From: Adiantum capillus-veneris
Taxonomy: Eukaryota > Streptophyta > Polypodiopsida > Polypodiales > Pteridaceae
NCBI GenBank assembly: GCA_014529385.2
Contig: CM043947.1
Coordinates: 131,155,891 to 131,219,890 of the forward strand
Direction: 5' to 3'
Length of the DNA: 64,000 nt
Positions 1 through 10,770 of the stretch are shown one piece after another. Positions within the stretch are counted from its first letter, which is position 1; each line of letters opens with the position of its first letter. The notes below the pieces were generated by a model that saw nothing but the letters and a program-made list of their open reading frames with translations, made no database searches and was not told the origin of the DNA. The translations under genes were made by a program, and so were the position numbers.

Positions 1-133
1 AATAGATGTTAAGAAACCCGTGATAATTAGTATAAGCTCAGATAACTAATCTAGCTAATTACTTTAGCAAAAATACTCTATTTTTAGAGAAAATGAAATA
101 CGAAAAAATTAGTAAATTATGTGCTATAATTGC

Positions 134-860
134 ATGCTATTTATCAGAGTTGTATTATAATGTAAATAGGTCGTGATAATTATGCCAAGGTTAGAAAAGT
201 CAAATTACACTATTTTTAGCTGAAAACTAAAGAGGAAAATTAGTAAATCGTGCTACATGATTACATGCTATTTATCAGAGATATATTATAGGGTAAAGAG
301 GTCGTGATAATTCTACCAAGGTTAGAAAAGTAGTATAGCTATTTATCTAAGTCAAATTACACTATTTTTAGCTAAAAACTAAAGAGGGAAATTCGTAAAT
401 CATGCTATATGATTACATGCTATTTATCAGAGCTATATTAAAGGGTAAAGAGGCCGTGATAATTATGTCAAGGTTAGAAAAGTAGTATAGATATTTATCT
501 AAGTCAAATTATACTATGTTTAGCTAAAAAACTAAGGAGGGAAATTAGTAAATTGTGTGCTATAATTACATGCTATTTATCAGAGCTGTATTATAGGGTA
601 AAGAGGCCGTGATAATTATGCCAAGGTTAGAAAACTAGTATAGATATTTATCTAAATCAAAATATACTAATTTTGGTGAAAATATCAAGGGTGAAATTAG
701 TAAATCATGCTATATGATTACATTCTATTTATCACAGTTATCTTACATAATAAGGAGGCTGTGATAAATATTTCAAGGTTAGAAAAGTAGTATAAGTATT
801 TATTTAAGTCAAATTATCCTAATTTTAGCTAAAAATTAAAGATGAAATATATATAACTAA
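134..860 (+). repeat. ~152-bp tandem array inside 5' LTR of A
   Basis: The phrase ATGCTATTTATCAGAG, or a close variant, starts at 134, 265, 417, 570 and 722, giving spacings of 131, 152, 153 and 152 bp. Each unit also carries GGCCGTGATAATTATG, AAGGTTAGAAAAGTAGTATAG and a TTTTTAGCTAAAAA-like stretch. The units are AT-rich and show no coding potential. The same array appears in the 3' LTR on both sides of F. Confidence 0.85.
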
Positions 861-1389
861 GTTGGAAAATAATATGATAAATACCAGAGGTCAAAAATAT
901 CATAATCTACTTGTGGTAATTATACCATAGTTAATTAGTGAGTTTATGAAATTATAATTGACCAAAAGTCCCATTTTTAGCAAATGATTAATTAAAATAA
1001 ATAGACCTTGTGGTTAAAAGTTTTTAGAAAAATTATAGTAAGTGTAAACCTATGCTATCAAGCTAAGGAAATGAAATCTTTAAGAGAAATTAAATACAAT
1101 AAATATTGAGCCAAAATAAGTAGATTATTAGCTTAAAAGTTGATGGGAAAATTAGGAAAAAGATATAGAAAATTATAAGAAAGTTAGGAGAGCTTAGAAA
1201 CCCCTTAGGGAAGCGGTGGAAAAAGTTATCATGCCTATATAGACAAATAAGAAATTACTAGGTCAAGAATTTATCAATTAAGACTATAAATTTAACCTTG
1301 GATGGGTTACAGTTGAATACAAAGGTTAAGTTTAGATTTTGAATTATTTACCTAATGATTAGACGTCCTTTTTATAAGGATAAGAAGTT

Positions 1390-1553
1390 ATGGTACAAAA
1401 AAAAGAACTCGAGCAAATACTACATCTGATGATGAGGACGTAGCTCCAAAACGAACTAGAGCGTCGCACGACGACGAATCCGGGCCTAGTAGTAGGCCTA
1501 TGGAGGAGAGTCTTCAGGTGCCAGCGCAGCAGCAGATGACCAATCAATCCCAG
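1390..1553 (+). pseudogene. LTR-encoded first exon (A, 5' LTR copy), frameshifted
   Basis: An ATG at 1390 is followed by an A8 run and then by a frame that reads smoothly as a charged, Arg/Asp/Ser-rich peptide with KRTRA, DDED and SQ segments. It ends at CAG|GTGGGT (GT at 1554), a good splice-donor consensus. The ATG frame and the smooth frame differ by one base at the A8 run, and the ATG frame soon hits TAG, so this copy is broken. G has an ATG-to-donor segment at the equivalent place in its LTR. The likely role is the N-terminal exon of a spliced gag; this is inferred. Confidence 0.45.
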
Positions 1554-2654
1554 GTGGGTGTTCCATTATTCAATTAAGTCTTTAATTAGTTTAAGTTCTT
1601 TTATAAGTTAGCATTGCATACGTAAGAAGGATAAACTGGCTGAAAACGGAAGGTAACTTCCAGCGTGCAATTGTTTATAATGTAGGAAAGAATTGTTTGG
1701 TTTAAAAATGGTTTAATTAGGAAAGATATGTTTGATCATCCTTAAGATAGCTTGTCTCAAGACACCTTCGACTCCTTAGTATAAATTGATGATAATGATT
1801 GGCTTTCTAGCCACGGTTAAGTCGATTACCCCCATGAACGATGGGTTTCTACTCCCTGTCTTGTCTTGATGTTTCTACATAAGTTAGGATACCGTTTTTA
1901 TCCTAGGGGAGCCGCCCGGTTGTATGGGCAATTGGTTTGGTGTATGGGCACCCGGAACCTTGGGTGGGGGTTTATTCCACTCCGGATTTGAATAAGGAAT
2001 GGGTGCCGTTTTTCACCCTTAGGTGGTCTTGAGACAAGACGAGTACTGGTCATGGTTATTATGGAAAATGTTTTGATTGACAGTACCCTATCTTAAGTTT
2101 AAACATGTGTGTTTGCTAAAAGAATGCTTTCAATGCTGTCTTCAAGGAATTACCGTGATGAACATTAAAAGAAACCATTATTTTAAATGTTAAAACAATG
2201 TGATAATAAGATAAACGAATCTTGTGTGAGTGCGAGGTGGTAAGTGGGGATTGACTAAGGTTTTCAATCATGGACGGGTGGACCTGATTAGTTAGGTAAC
2301 TATCCATCCCTGTGCACTAAAACGTTTAGACAATTTATTCACTTGGAGAGGAGTCCACCAACGGTTGTGCCCTCACAGTTGTTAGAGGGAAAAAAGCGTT
2401 GGCTGAGGATACCTTAGCCCAATATGTGGAAGTTATAGGGCCGAAAGACTTTTGGGATTATTAATATGTTATCCCGTTTCCACTGCGAAACAGGACTAAG
2501 TCTTCTTCTAAGACTATAGACCCAAGCCATTGTCAATGGTAAAGGTTTATTCCTTGGATTTTTCTTATCTAGAGACTCTGATTTTTATAAGGCCTAGAGA
2601 CCTGTCAAGGATCCCATCTCGATCTCGGTATAGGCGGGTTGGGGACCTCACAAG

Positions 2655-2667
2655 TGGTATCAGAGCC
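2655..2667 (+). promoter_or_regulatory. Primer-binding site of A (initiator-Met tRNA)
   Basis: TGGTATCAGAGCC begins two bases after the LTR end. This is the complement of the 3' end of plant initiator-Met tRNA, the usual primer for minus-strand DNA synthesis in many plant LTR elements. It fixes the orientation (+) and the 5' LTR boundary. Confidence 0.9.
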
Positions 2668-2771
2668 TGGGTTAGTTTGGGAAACTTTTGTACTGTCTGA
2701 AAATTTAAAAAGAACAAGAAAAATTGATTAGCTAATGTAAGGCTTATGCGTCAATAATTCAGGAAGATCCT

Positions 2772-3326
2772 ATGGTTGAATATCGCAAGTTCCAAGTCTT
2801 TGAGCTAATTTATGAGAGTGCTTATCGTTCTCCAAACTATTTTTTCCGACGGAGCGTGATGGAGCTACTAATGAAGGCTCACACTCCTCATTCGACTCGG
2901 ATAAATAAAGGCTGGGAGCTCGAATGGAGCAATGAAGGCGGGACATATTACATCAATCCTTGGAAGCTGGGATGTCTTACCACGAATTTAAATAAACTAC
3001 GCTGGGCTGAGGAACTGAGAGTGGTTTAGTTGTACTACTTCTTGGGTACAAACTCGAGTATCATTGTTCCCACCTACCCAGGAGGCACGGGAAAACCCCT
3101 GAACGAATGGGTATGGGATAGAGTGGTGGAGATAATTCCATATCGAAGAATCAGAACTTTTTCTCAGAATACCCCTAAGAATTTGGACCTTATAATTTAC
3201 TTTCCGATTTCCAATGAGTATAAGAACTATTATACCAATCAATTAGAAGATTGTAGAAATCTGACTACAAACACCCATCGTTTGTATCACCATATTCCAA
3301 ATCAGCCAGCTATGCGGATCCTTTAA
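2772..3326 (+). pseudogene. Unrecognised ~184-codon ORF between PBS and gag of A
   Basis: One frame stays open from ATG 2772 to TAA 3324-3326 apart from a single TAG at 3027-3029. The product would start MVEYRKFQVFELIYES and contains an aromatic segment (GWELEW, GGTYYINPWK) and a Tyr-rich tail. It has no zinc knuckle, DTG/DSG, YxDD or integrase motif, and it does not look like retrotransposon gag. I do not recognise it. It lies in the leader between primer-binding site and gag, where other elements have non-coding DNA or captured host sequence. It may be a captured gene fragment or an extra element gene. Confidence 0.4.
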
Positions 3327-3569
3327 AGGCCGCAAGAATTTACAACAAGTTAGGATGAGATACCTAAGGCTCTTTTGTAAGGCTATCCTTGTAAATATTC
3401 ACCTTATAAATAAAGAACCAAGTCTTTTGAATTGAATATCTTGATCTTGTGTCTATTCTGAAGTTAAATCCTAGCCGTGTCATAAGTCTTTAAATTGTTA
3501 GTCCATCGATCTTACGAAACCATGTAGATTCCTGCTTCTGTTCTTTATACCGTGTTTGTTTCTTCTCAA

Positions 3570-4008
3570 CAAGCGCAACCCCCCAACTTCAAAGGTAAAG
3601 GGGTCAACATGGAACGAGATGCAGAGGTATGGATCAAGCCATGAGGCATACATCAATACAAAATGCCTTCTCAGGGCTAAGCCTCTTGCAGCTGAAGGAA
3701 CCAACTATAATGGATTTAGTAACTTTAGGGGAAGAGCCAGGGAAAATTCCAACCAGGGATATCAACAACGTGAAGTAGTTGCAGTAGTGAACTAAGAACA
3801 GATCTTCCCAAACATTAGGTGCTATGGATGCAATCAAATGGGGCACTATAAAAATAATTGTCCAGAAAAACAAAACCCTCGAATTACTGCTAGAGCCATT
3901 CCTCAAAATCAAGGAGATAATCTAAGAGGAGGTAGAAATGGAGGACGAGGTAAAGGAAGAGTAAGAGGAGCCAGATTTTATGCAATCATAGGAGAACCAA
4001 CCTTATGA
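3570..4008 (+). pseudogene. gag: Shortened gag of A with intact zinc knuckle
   Basis: The N-terminal part reads QPPNFKGKG then ERDAEVWI, matching the FKGxG...DAExWI start of gag in G (47844-47915). The middle, where G keeps the retrotrans_gag core, is largely missing. The C-terminal part has an Asn/Arg/Gly-rich stretch and a complete CCHC knuckle CYGCNQMGHYKNNC at 3820-3861, followed by RGGRNGGRGKGR and a stop at 4006-4008. A TGA near 3643, a frame change and a TAA near 3793 break it. Gag would package element RNA; this copy cannot make a full capsid. Confidence 0.7.
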
Positions 4009-4870
4009 ATAATAAAGATAAAAGAGCCACTCGCTCGGCCATAATTAGCAATCTTAGAGCTTTGTAAACCACTATAAATCAATAATGTAAAAACTTGAGT
4101 TACTTATATATTATAAGGGTATACATGATTTTCTTCTCCAAAAGTACTTAATGAATCCAAAGTATTCAATCAATAAATTAAGGGTAGATCTAGCAAATGA
4201 TAAAGAGGTTCTAGTTAGGAAGGAAAAATTCAAATCTTAGAAATGAGATAGTTATCAAGAAACCGACTCAAATTCTTGTGCACACGATAACCTTCCTTGG
4301 AAAATGACCTAGATATGAAAGTATTAAGGTAACGAGACTAATAAGAAGACGAAAAGAATTCTTGGTATGATACTTCTTAAAACCCTTTACATATTGTTGG
4401 TCAACCAGGTTAGAGCACAGAGGGGGTACCTCTGGTGCAATGGTGGAAGCTTGTGCCGAATGTAGATTGCTTAGAATGGCAAGAACACGCCGAGCGCGTT
4501 CATATTGGCAAAGTTGAAATACATGATACTTGTCGAACGCTAATTGCTCTGAACGGTCAGTTAGACCGAGCGCGTTCATGTTAACAAGGTGGATATATGG
4601 ATCTTTTATGAAATTGATTTAACCTGGTTTTTGAGATGATACGAATGGTTTGTAAAGGTTTTTAAGATGGGCTCAACACTAAGAGTTTCTCGAGGAAAAA
4701 TTGGCTAGCAAGTAACTCCAACCAAAAACTGGAAAGAACTCCTAGAGTAATCAGTAACATTTGGTAAAGTGGAAAGGTTATCCCTTCGAAGATGCCACTT
4801 GGGGGGGAATGAATTTCTCTTCTCAAAGATTTTCCCAATTTCGGTTGAGATGAGGACATCTCAAATTCTT
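4009..4870 (+). other. Non-coding 3' interior of A
   Basis: No pol domain is readable on either strand in this 0.86-kb stretch between gag and the polypurine tract. A short direct repeat, CCGAGCGCGTTCAT, occurs near 4488 and 4566. The segment at 4850-4883 (GATGAGGACATCTCAAAT...) is matched just before the 3' LTR of G, so the 3' end of the interior is shared by A and G. Confidence 0.7.
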
Positions 4871-4883
4871 AAGTTGGGGTGAT
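4871..4883 (+). promoter_or_regulatory. Polypurine tract of A
   Basis: AAGTTGGGGTGAT lies directly before the LTR start TGTAAGG at 4884. It is the primer for plus-strand DNA synthesis. G has the close match AAGTTGAGGAGAT in the same place. Confidence 0.75.
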
Positions 4884-5347
4884 TGTAAGGTTTCCAGTTT
4901 CTGAAACCTTAAAGGTTGTATAAAGCTTAGTCAAACTTATATGATTATTGAAAAAGCAATGTAGATTGTCCGACCATGGAAAATATTGGTATTTTTGGAA
5001 TCTTAAGCACAGCAAACCCCGGGCTAGAAATTTTCAGAATTGAATTCCGATAAAAACTGGCATAGTTATGACCCCTGGAAGTTTAATTGAAGGGTTGCAA
5101 TAATCATTTAAGCATAGACTTTATTAAAGGTCTCCCAGATGTTTACAAGATATTTACTAATTAAGCAAAAATAGGTCAAACTATAGCAAAATTGACATTT
5201 TAAAAGCTGGCAGGTAATGGGAGGGTCATCACTGACCTTCCAGGGACTCATTTAGCAGGAGGGGGCGTTTTTTGACTTGTTGGGGGCTGCTTGAACTTCA
5301 AGCAACTGCCTTTTGCAGCCTGTGAGAGCTTGTGAGTGCCAGAAAAC

Positions 5348-5355
5348 TATAAATA
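5348..5355 (+). promoter_or_regulatory. TATA box in LTR of A
   Basis: TATAAATA is followed by GGACCCC and, about 45 bp on, by a CT-rich stretch (CTCTCTCTCATCT), a layout typical of a plant LTR promoter and start site. The 5' LTR copy of this site is outside the window. Confidence 0.6.
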
Positions 5356-5769
5356 GGACCCCTTGCTTCATAATTTGACAGACTCGAAGCCTTGACACAC
5401 TCTCTCTCATCTAGAGAGACCGCTACGCAAAAATCATTAGAGATTAATCTTTAATTGATTAACCTAAACGATGATTAGTTTAATATTTCTTAATTAACAA
5501 GGTTAGATTAAGCTATTTTGTTAATAAATCAAAGATTAGGCCTATGTATACTCATAAATCCTCTCTTAATTAATTATTCTCTGCTGATTGGTGTAATTGA
5601 GTTTGGTAATGTTAAGCTAATTAATTATCCTATCATATTAGGACTGAAATTAGCGAAATTAACCATGAATTAATGGTAAATACATTAATTAAGCTTAGAT
5701 TAAGTTGAGGCAATTATCAAAATGAAATTAAGCAATCATTAAGCTAGGAAAATTATCCTATAATTTTTT

Positions 5770-6317
5770 GAGTAATTTTCCTAATTAATTAGGCAGAATT
5801 ACACTGTTTTTAGAGAAAATTAAAGGGAAAAATAATCAAACTAATCCCAAATACTGTGAGATATTTATCAATGGTTAATTAGGTATTAAAGAACCCATGA
5901 TAATTATGATAAGCTCAGATAATTAATCTAGATAATTACTTTAGAAGAAATACTCTATTTTTGAGCAATTTAAATAGGGAAAATTAGAAAATTGATTTCA
6001 AATGCCATGATATATTTTTTAGTGGTTAATTAGGTGTTAAACAACCCGTGATAATTAGGAGAAGCTCAGATAATTAATCTAGATAATTACTCTAGCAGAA
6101 ATACTCTGTTTTTGGAGAAAATTAAATAGGGGAAATTAGTAAAATGATTTCAAATGCCATGATATATTTATCAGTGGTTACTTAGGTGTTAAGGAAACTG
6201 TGATAATTAGGAGAAGCTCAGAAAATTAATCTAGCTAATTACTTTAGCAAAAATACTCTGTTTTATGAGCAATTTAAATAGGAAAAATTAGTAAATTGAT
6301 TTCAAATGCCATGATAT
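5770..6317 (+). repeat. Tandem array in 3' LTR of A, left of F
   Basis: Units of about 150 bp begin near TTTATCAATGGTTAATTAGG at 5870, 6024 and 6168. This subtype (GTGGTTAATTAGGTGTTAA) differs somewhat from the subtype at 134-860, so the array contains at least two unit variants arranged in blocks. F inserted inside one unit. Confidence 0.75.
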
Positions 6318-6473
6318 TGTGGCGTAGCCCAACAGCAGCCTAGTAACCCAGCAGTCCAAGTGGCCCAACAGCCGACTAACCGACTAGTTCTTGCCTTTGT
6401 ACAGAGCACGGATAAATAGGAGAAGAGCGACCTCACCAGCAAGGGGTTTAGGAGTTAAATGTCTAGTCTCTGC
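6318..6473 (+). repeat. 5' LTR of F
   Basis: It starts TGTGGCGTAGCCC and ends CTCTGC, matching 10596-10770. It has a TATA-like GATAAATAGG near 6411. Compared with the 3' LTR it lacks an 18-bp duplication of TAGTTCTTGCCTTTGTAC and differs at about ten sites. Confidence 0.85.
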
Positions 6474-6545
6474 GTATTCCACATTGGTGGAGACGGTGGG
6501 CTCTTTTCTTCTCAGATCTTCCCTCGCCCCTCTTGCATTACAGCC

Positions 6546-7526
6546 ATGAACCGCCCAACTTCTCCACACCAAACCCCTCAATCTCCAGTATACGAGGATG
6601 CATATATGCAACCTGAGTACACTGCACAGCCTTTTCAGATAGAACCTCTATTCCAGGCGATGTCCAACATGCTCTTACAAATCAATCACACTAACCAATC
6701 CCTTCTAAATTTTCTATCATCTAGCGCATCACAGAATCACCGGCCAGATCCTAAAATTCGTCCTAAGCCATTTTCAGGATTACCAACGGAAGACGTATTG
6801 ATGTGGCTAGATCATTTCGAAAATGTCTCCAGCTACCATACTTGGTCTAAGGAATGCAAGGCCATGGAGGTCCGCACATTGCTGGAGGGTGTCGCTGCAA
6901 CCTAGTTCATCCAGCAGCAAGAAGATATTAAAGGTGATTGGCAAGTTTTAAAAGCGTTGCTGATTCAGAATTTTGCACATCAAAACATTACTCAGACAGC
7001 ACTACAGCAACTCAATGCTTTGAAACAACAACCGCTTGAACCAGTCACACAATTTGCGATCAAACTGAATCAGTTGTTGCTGTTGAGGGCAGATCCTACA
7101 ATGTCTGAAGACATGAAACTATTTTTCCTCTTGCCTCGCCTCCGTCATGACATCTCCAGACGACTTCGAGATCAAGGTCCAACCTCTTTCCACGCTGCAG
7201 TCCAAATTGCACAGTGGATTGAAGCCTCTGCAAACCCGGATGCTCCAATAACCTTAGTCCCTCAGCCGATTACACACCGCCACGCAGTGGAGTCCAATCC
7301 CATCAATCCCATGCCCATGGACATTGACATTCAGAATTCTCAAGTGACTTCTCGCAGAGCGTTGCCTCCACGGGATGCACAGGGCCGACCAAAATGTTTC
7401 TATTGTAACACTTATGGTCATGTTCGACGGCATTATAGACAACTTCAGGCACGACAACATCACCAAAATGCCCAAGTACAACTTGCAGATGCTGCTTCTC
7501 TCGTCGAGCTGCCGGGAAACATATAG
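6546..7526 (+). pseudogene. gag: gag of F
   Basis: The reading frame starts MNRPTSPHQTPQSP at 6546 and continues in one frame past a TAG at 6903-6905 to 7526, about 327 codons. The middle (RPKPFSGLPTEDVLMWLDHFE, LEPVTQFAIKLNQ, LFFLLPRLRHDI) has the order of a retrotrans_gag domain. Near the C-terminus is CFYCNTYGHVRRHY, a CCHC knuckle whose last cysteine has become tyrosine (about 7391-7432). The product would form the capsid and bind RNA. The stop and the lost knuckle residue make it non-functional. Confidence 0.8.
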
Positions 7527-7537
7527 GCAGGACGCTG

Positions 7538-9442
7538 GTGGAAGAGCATCGCCCGCAGATTCAAGCCGCCGCATCTTCCAGCCGCATGGTGTGTTCCACA
7601 TTAGCCCATATAGAAAACACACCCCAAGAAATACTTTTAGATTCAGGCAGCAGTATTTCCTCTATTAGTGAACATTTAGTCCAAGCATTAGGGTTATACA
7701 CATCCACAGCACCGCCCATCAAAGTTTTGTTTGGCGATAATCAAAAGATCTATCACTCACATACACAAGCCCATTGTACTTTCTTTCTAGCTCATCAACA
7801 GTTCACTCATTCCTTTTATGTTTTAAGCAACCAGCTGTTTCCCATGACTCTAGGCTACGATTGGTTTCTGAAATCCAAGGCCCGCTTACACTTCGACTCA
7901 CAACAGTTAATTTTACCCAACTCTCACATCCGTTTGCATGAGGTCCGTAAAGTCTTGAATAGATTCACAAAATTGTTTCAACCAACTTCTCAAACCTCAC
8001 AGACCAACTTTCCCACTCAGCACGTCATAAACACAGGGGATGCTCCTCCGGTCTGCATGGCAACCCGACGTAGGTCTCCCTTGGAGAAGGAAAGGATCGA
8101 TCAGGCAGTCCAAGATATGCTGAAGAAGGGAATCATCATTCCTTCTAGTAGTGACTGGGTGTCTGAGCCTCACCTAGTATGCAAGGACGATGGTACTTAT
8201 CGTTTTTGCATTGATTTCAGACCACTCAATAAGGTGACTATCCATGATCTTTATCCACTTCCCAGAATTGATGACCTATTAGACCAGTTAGGAAAGTCCA
8301 GGTACTTCACCTCTCTTGACTTAGCATCTGGCTATTGGCAGATACCTCTCCATCTAAAAGATGCACATAAGACAGCTTTTCATACTCACAGGGGATTGTT
8401 TCAATTCACTCGTATGCCATTTGGTTTGTCAGATGCTGGTAGCACTTTTCAAAGAATGGCCAATACAATTTTTCATGACCTGATAGCTCAAGGGGTAGTA
8501 CTGGTATATTTGGACGATATTTTAATACACACACAAACATGGCAGCAACACCTACAAGTTCTAAAGCAGGTACTCAAAAGGCTCCAGGATACTAACCTAC
8601 AACTGCAATTTAAGAAATGTCAATGGGGTAGTACGAAGCTCAGGTTTTTGGGATTCATCATCTCTGCAGATGGTATTCAGATGGATCCATCCAAAGTTAC
8701 AGCTATTCAGAACTACCCTCCTCCTTCCTCAGTCAAAACCCTCCAAAGCTTCCTCGGAATGGCTAATTTTTCACTCCGATTTGTCGCGAATCTGGCCGCT
8801 ATAACTTATCCTCTCTGTCAACTTCTCAAGAAAGGTAACCAATACACCTGGACCTCAGCATGTCACCAGAGCTTCATCAAACTAAAGCAAGTAATCCAAG
8901 ATGCTGCTCTTTTAGCTCACCCCAACTTCTCCAAACCTTTCAAGTTACAAACGGATGCATCCAATCAGGGTCTGGGGGCCGTCCTACTGCAACAAGATGA
9001 CCTTCAACGTTGGCAGCCTATCTCATTCATCAGTCGCTCCCTCACCAGGGCAGAAGAGAATTATTCAACAACTGAGAAAGAACTGTTAGCAATCGTCTGG
9101 GCCTTCCATCGATTTCATCCCTATCTCCACGGCACCACAGTACAGGTAGAAACTGATCATCAACCACTAGTCTCCCTCATCCACAAACATCACCCACAGG
9201 GGCGATTACTTCGATGGGCACTTGCCCTCCAGGAATTCAACTTTACATTAGTCTATTGCAAGGGATCAGATAACCTCATCGCAGATGGTCTCTCTTGGTA
9301 CGAACATCAAGCCACGCAATTCCTCCCTCAAACCTTAGACCTTCCGGTTCACGTAGCTCAGATGGCTGCATTACGGCAAAGTGACCCCGTCATCAAGCAG
9401 ATAATTTTGCAGTTGAAGTCCCCCCAACCACAAGAGCCCTAG
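7538..9442 (+). pseudogene. pol: pol of F: protease, RT, RNase H (634 codons open)
   Basis: The frame is -1 relative to gag. Protease: LLDSGSS near residue 35. RT: YRFCIDFRPLNK, SLDLASGYWQIPL, FTRMPFGLSDA and the catalytic YLDD at 8507-8518. RNase H: QTDASNQGLGAVLL, STTEKELLAIVWA and VETDHQPL. All RT core motifs are present. It ends at a TAG at 9440-9442, before integrase. The SLDLASGYWQI form differs from the DLRSGYHQI-type form usual in plant chromoviruses, so F is probably from another Ty3 lineage. Confidence 0.88.
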
Positions 9443-10567
9443 CGCAGATTTATAGTAATCAACAATGTCTTGCATTATGTCGCCAACAGCAGGGACCACG
9501 CATCTATGTGCCCCAGGTACTCCAACAGTCATACTTGGATTTTTATCACAATCATCCTCTTTCTGGGCATTTGAGTTTTCATAAAGTCTTACACAAGCTC
9601 ATGTTGAATTACTATTGACCCAACATGAGACAGTCTATATCTCAACATCTTCGCCAATGCAAGGTGTGCCAGAGCATCAAGTCCCCACCTCACAATGTCG
9701 GTCTTTTGTCTCCGATTTTGGTCAATGAGCCCTTCGAGCTGGTAGGCTGGGATCTAGGTGGGATCTAATGGGCCCCTTCCCCATGTCTACTGCAGGTAAC
9801 CGCCATATACTCGTCATCACGGAGTATCTGACGCCGTGGTGTGAAGCGATTGCACTACCAGATACCACCGCATCAACAGTGGCAGCTGCGCTATTACAGA
9901 AGCTAGTATTCAGTTATGGGTGCCCCTTACAGCTCCTGTCCAAGTCTTGACCAAAAGTTTAGGGGTCACACAGCTATTCACTTCCCCTTATCACCCACAG
10001 ACGAATGGGCTGACAGAGAGGTTAAATCCGACAATCAAACAGGTAATAGCCACGTTTGTCGACCCTTTACACCAAAATTGGGATCAAGTGCTTCCATTTG
10101 ATGTGCACGTATATAGCACATCAGTCCAAGCATCTACAAAAGTTAGTCCCTTTCGGGATCTCTATGGTCGTGATCCTCGTCTTCCGCCTGACCTACATAC
10201 CCTTCACCTCCAACCCACAAAAGCTGAAGCAGTGGACTAGCTGGTTTACCTCCAACAACGACAACCTCTCCTCCGTCAGGCTCTTCACAGAAATCTTCAG
10301 GTAGCTCGGCAAAGGCCAAAGCGTAATTACGATGAACCCCACCATCCAGTAGAATATGCAGAGAAAGATCTGGTCATGTTGTACTTCCCTTTGCGCCGCA
10401 AAGGTCTAAGTGAATCTCTCCTTCATCGATGGGTTGGTCCATACAAAGTCCTCAAGCGTCTTCGCACCAACACATATCGTTTGCAACGCTTGTCCAATCA
10501 GTCCATCACTACAGCACATGTAACAAGGATCAAACCATGCACACTCCCCAGCCCCACTATTGTATAG
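9443..10567 (+). pseudogene. Integrase of F, broken and missing part of its core
   Basis: Zinc-binding part: HPLSGHLSFHKVLH then CKVCQ (about 9552-9672), with a Trp-to-TGA stop near 9616. Core: MGPFPMSTAGNRHILVI at 9768, then GCPLQLL joins almost directly to LGVTQLFTSPYHPQTNGLTERLN. The expected stretch with the second catalytic Asp (SDxG) is deleted. The catalytic Glu in NGLTERLN is kept. The C-terminal RWVGPYKVLKRL is the GPY/F module, ending at 10567. At least three frame changes occur. Integrase would insert the cDNA; this copy cannot. Confidence 0.85.
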
Positions 10568-10583
10568 GCATATACTCTATTTT

Positions 10584-10595
10584 AAGGGGGGGAGG
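10584..10595 (+). promoter_or_regulatory. Polypurine tract of F
   Basis: AAGGGGGGGAGG lies immediately before the 3' LTR start TGTGGTGTACC at 10596. Confidence 0.85.
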
Positions 10596-10770
10596 TGTGG
10601 TGTACCCCAACAGTAGCCCAGTAGCCCAACAATCCAAGTGGCCCAACAGCCGACTAACCGACTAGTTCTTGCCTTTGTACTAGTTCTTGCCTTTGTACAG
10701 AGCACAGATAAATAGGAGAAGAGCGACCTCACCAGGAAGGGGTTTAGGAGTTAATTGTATAGTCTCTGCA
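10596..10770 (+). repeat. 3' LTR of F
   Basis: TGTGGTGTACCCC to CTCTGCA, 175 bp. It matches the 5' LTR but carries an extra copy of TAGTTCTTGCCTTTGTAC, a simple tandem duplication that arose after insertion or during reverse transcription. Confidence 0.85.

Larger units (their letters stand above)
1..2652 (+). repeat. 5' LTR of element A, left end outside window
   Basis: This stretch matches the right part of the 3' LTR nearly base for base, with scattered substitutions and small indels. It begins inside the tandem-repeat zone, passes through the LTR-encoded exon at 1390-1553, and ends in CACA at 2652 just before the primer-binding site. The 3' LTR is about 4.29 kb once F is removed, so about 1.6 kb of this LTR lies left of the window. 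Confidence 0.85.
6318..10770 (+). mobile_element. Element F: short-LTR Ty3/gypsy retrotransposon, decayed
   Basis: F is flanked by LTR copies of only about 156 and 175 bp and by the 4-bp direct repeat ATAT (6314-6317 and 10771-10774). Removing F restores the array sequence ATGATATATTTATC seen in sister units. Order is LTR, gag, protease-RT-RNase H, integrase, polypurine tract, LTR, so it is Ty3/gypsy on the + strand. No chromodomain is visible after the integrase GPY motif. All coding parts are broken. No standard initiator-Met PBS follows the 5' LTR; TTGGTGGAGACGGTGGG at about 6484 is a possible PBS for an unidentified tRNA. Confidence 0.85.

Noticed and set aside
134-860. Regular spacing suggestive of a CRISPR array
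   Set aside because: Units are ~152 bp and similar along their whole length, with no short-repeat and unique-spacer pattern, inside an LTR of a plant retroelement.
1359-1547. 62-codon minus-strand frame present in both LTRs of A (also 12337-12525)
   Set aside because: The opposite strand has a smoother charged frame, a start after the promoter and a splice-donor-like end; the minus frame lies opposite it.
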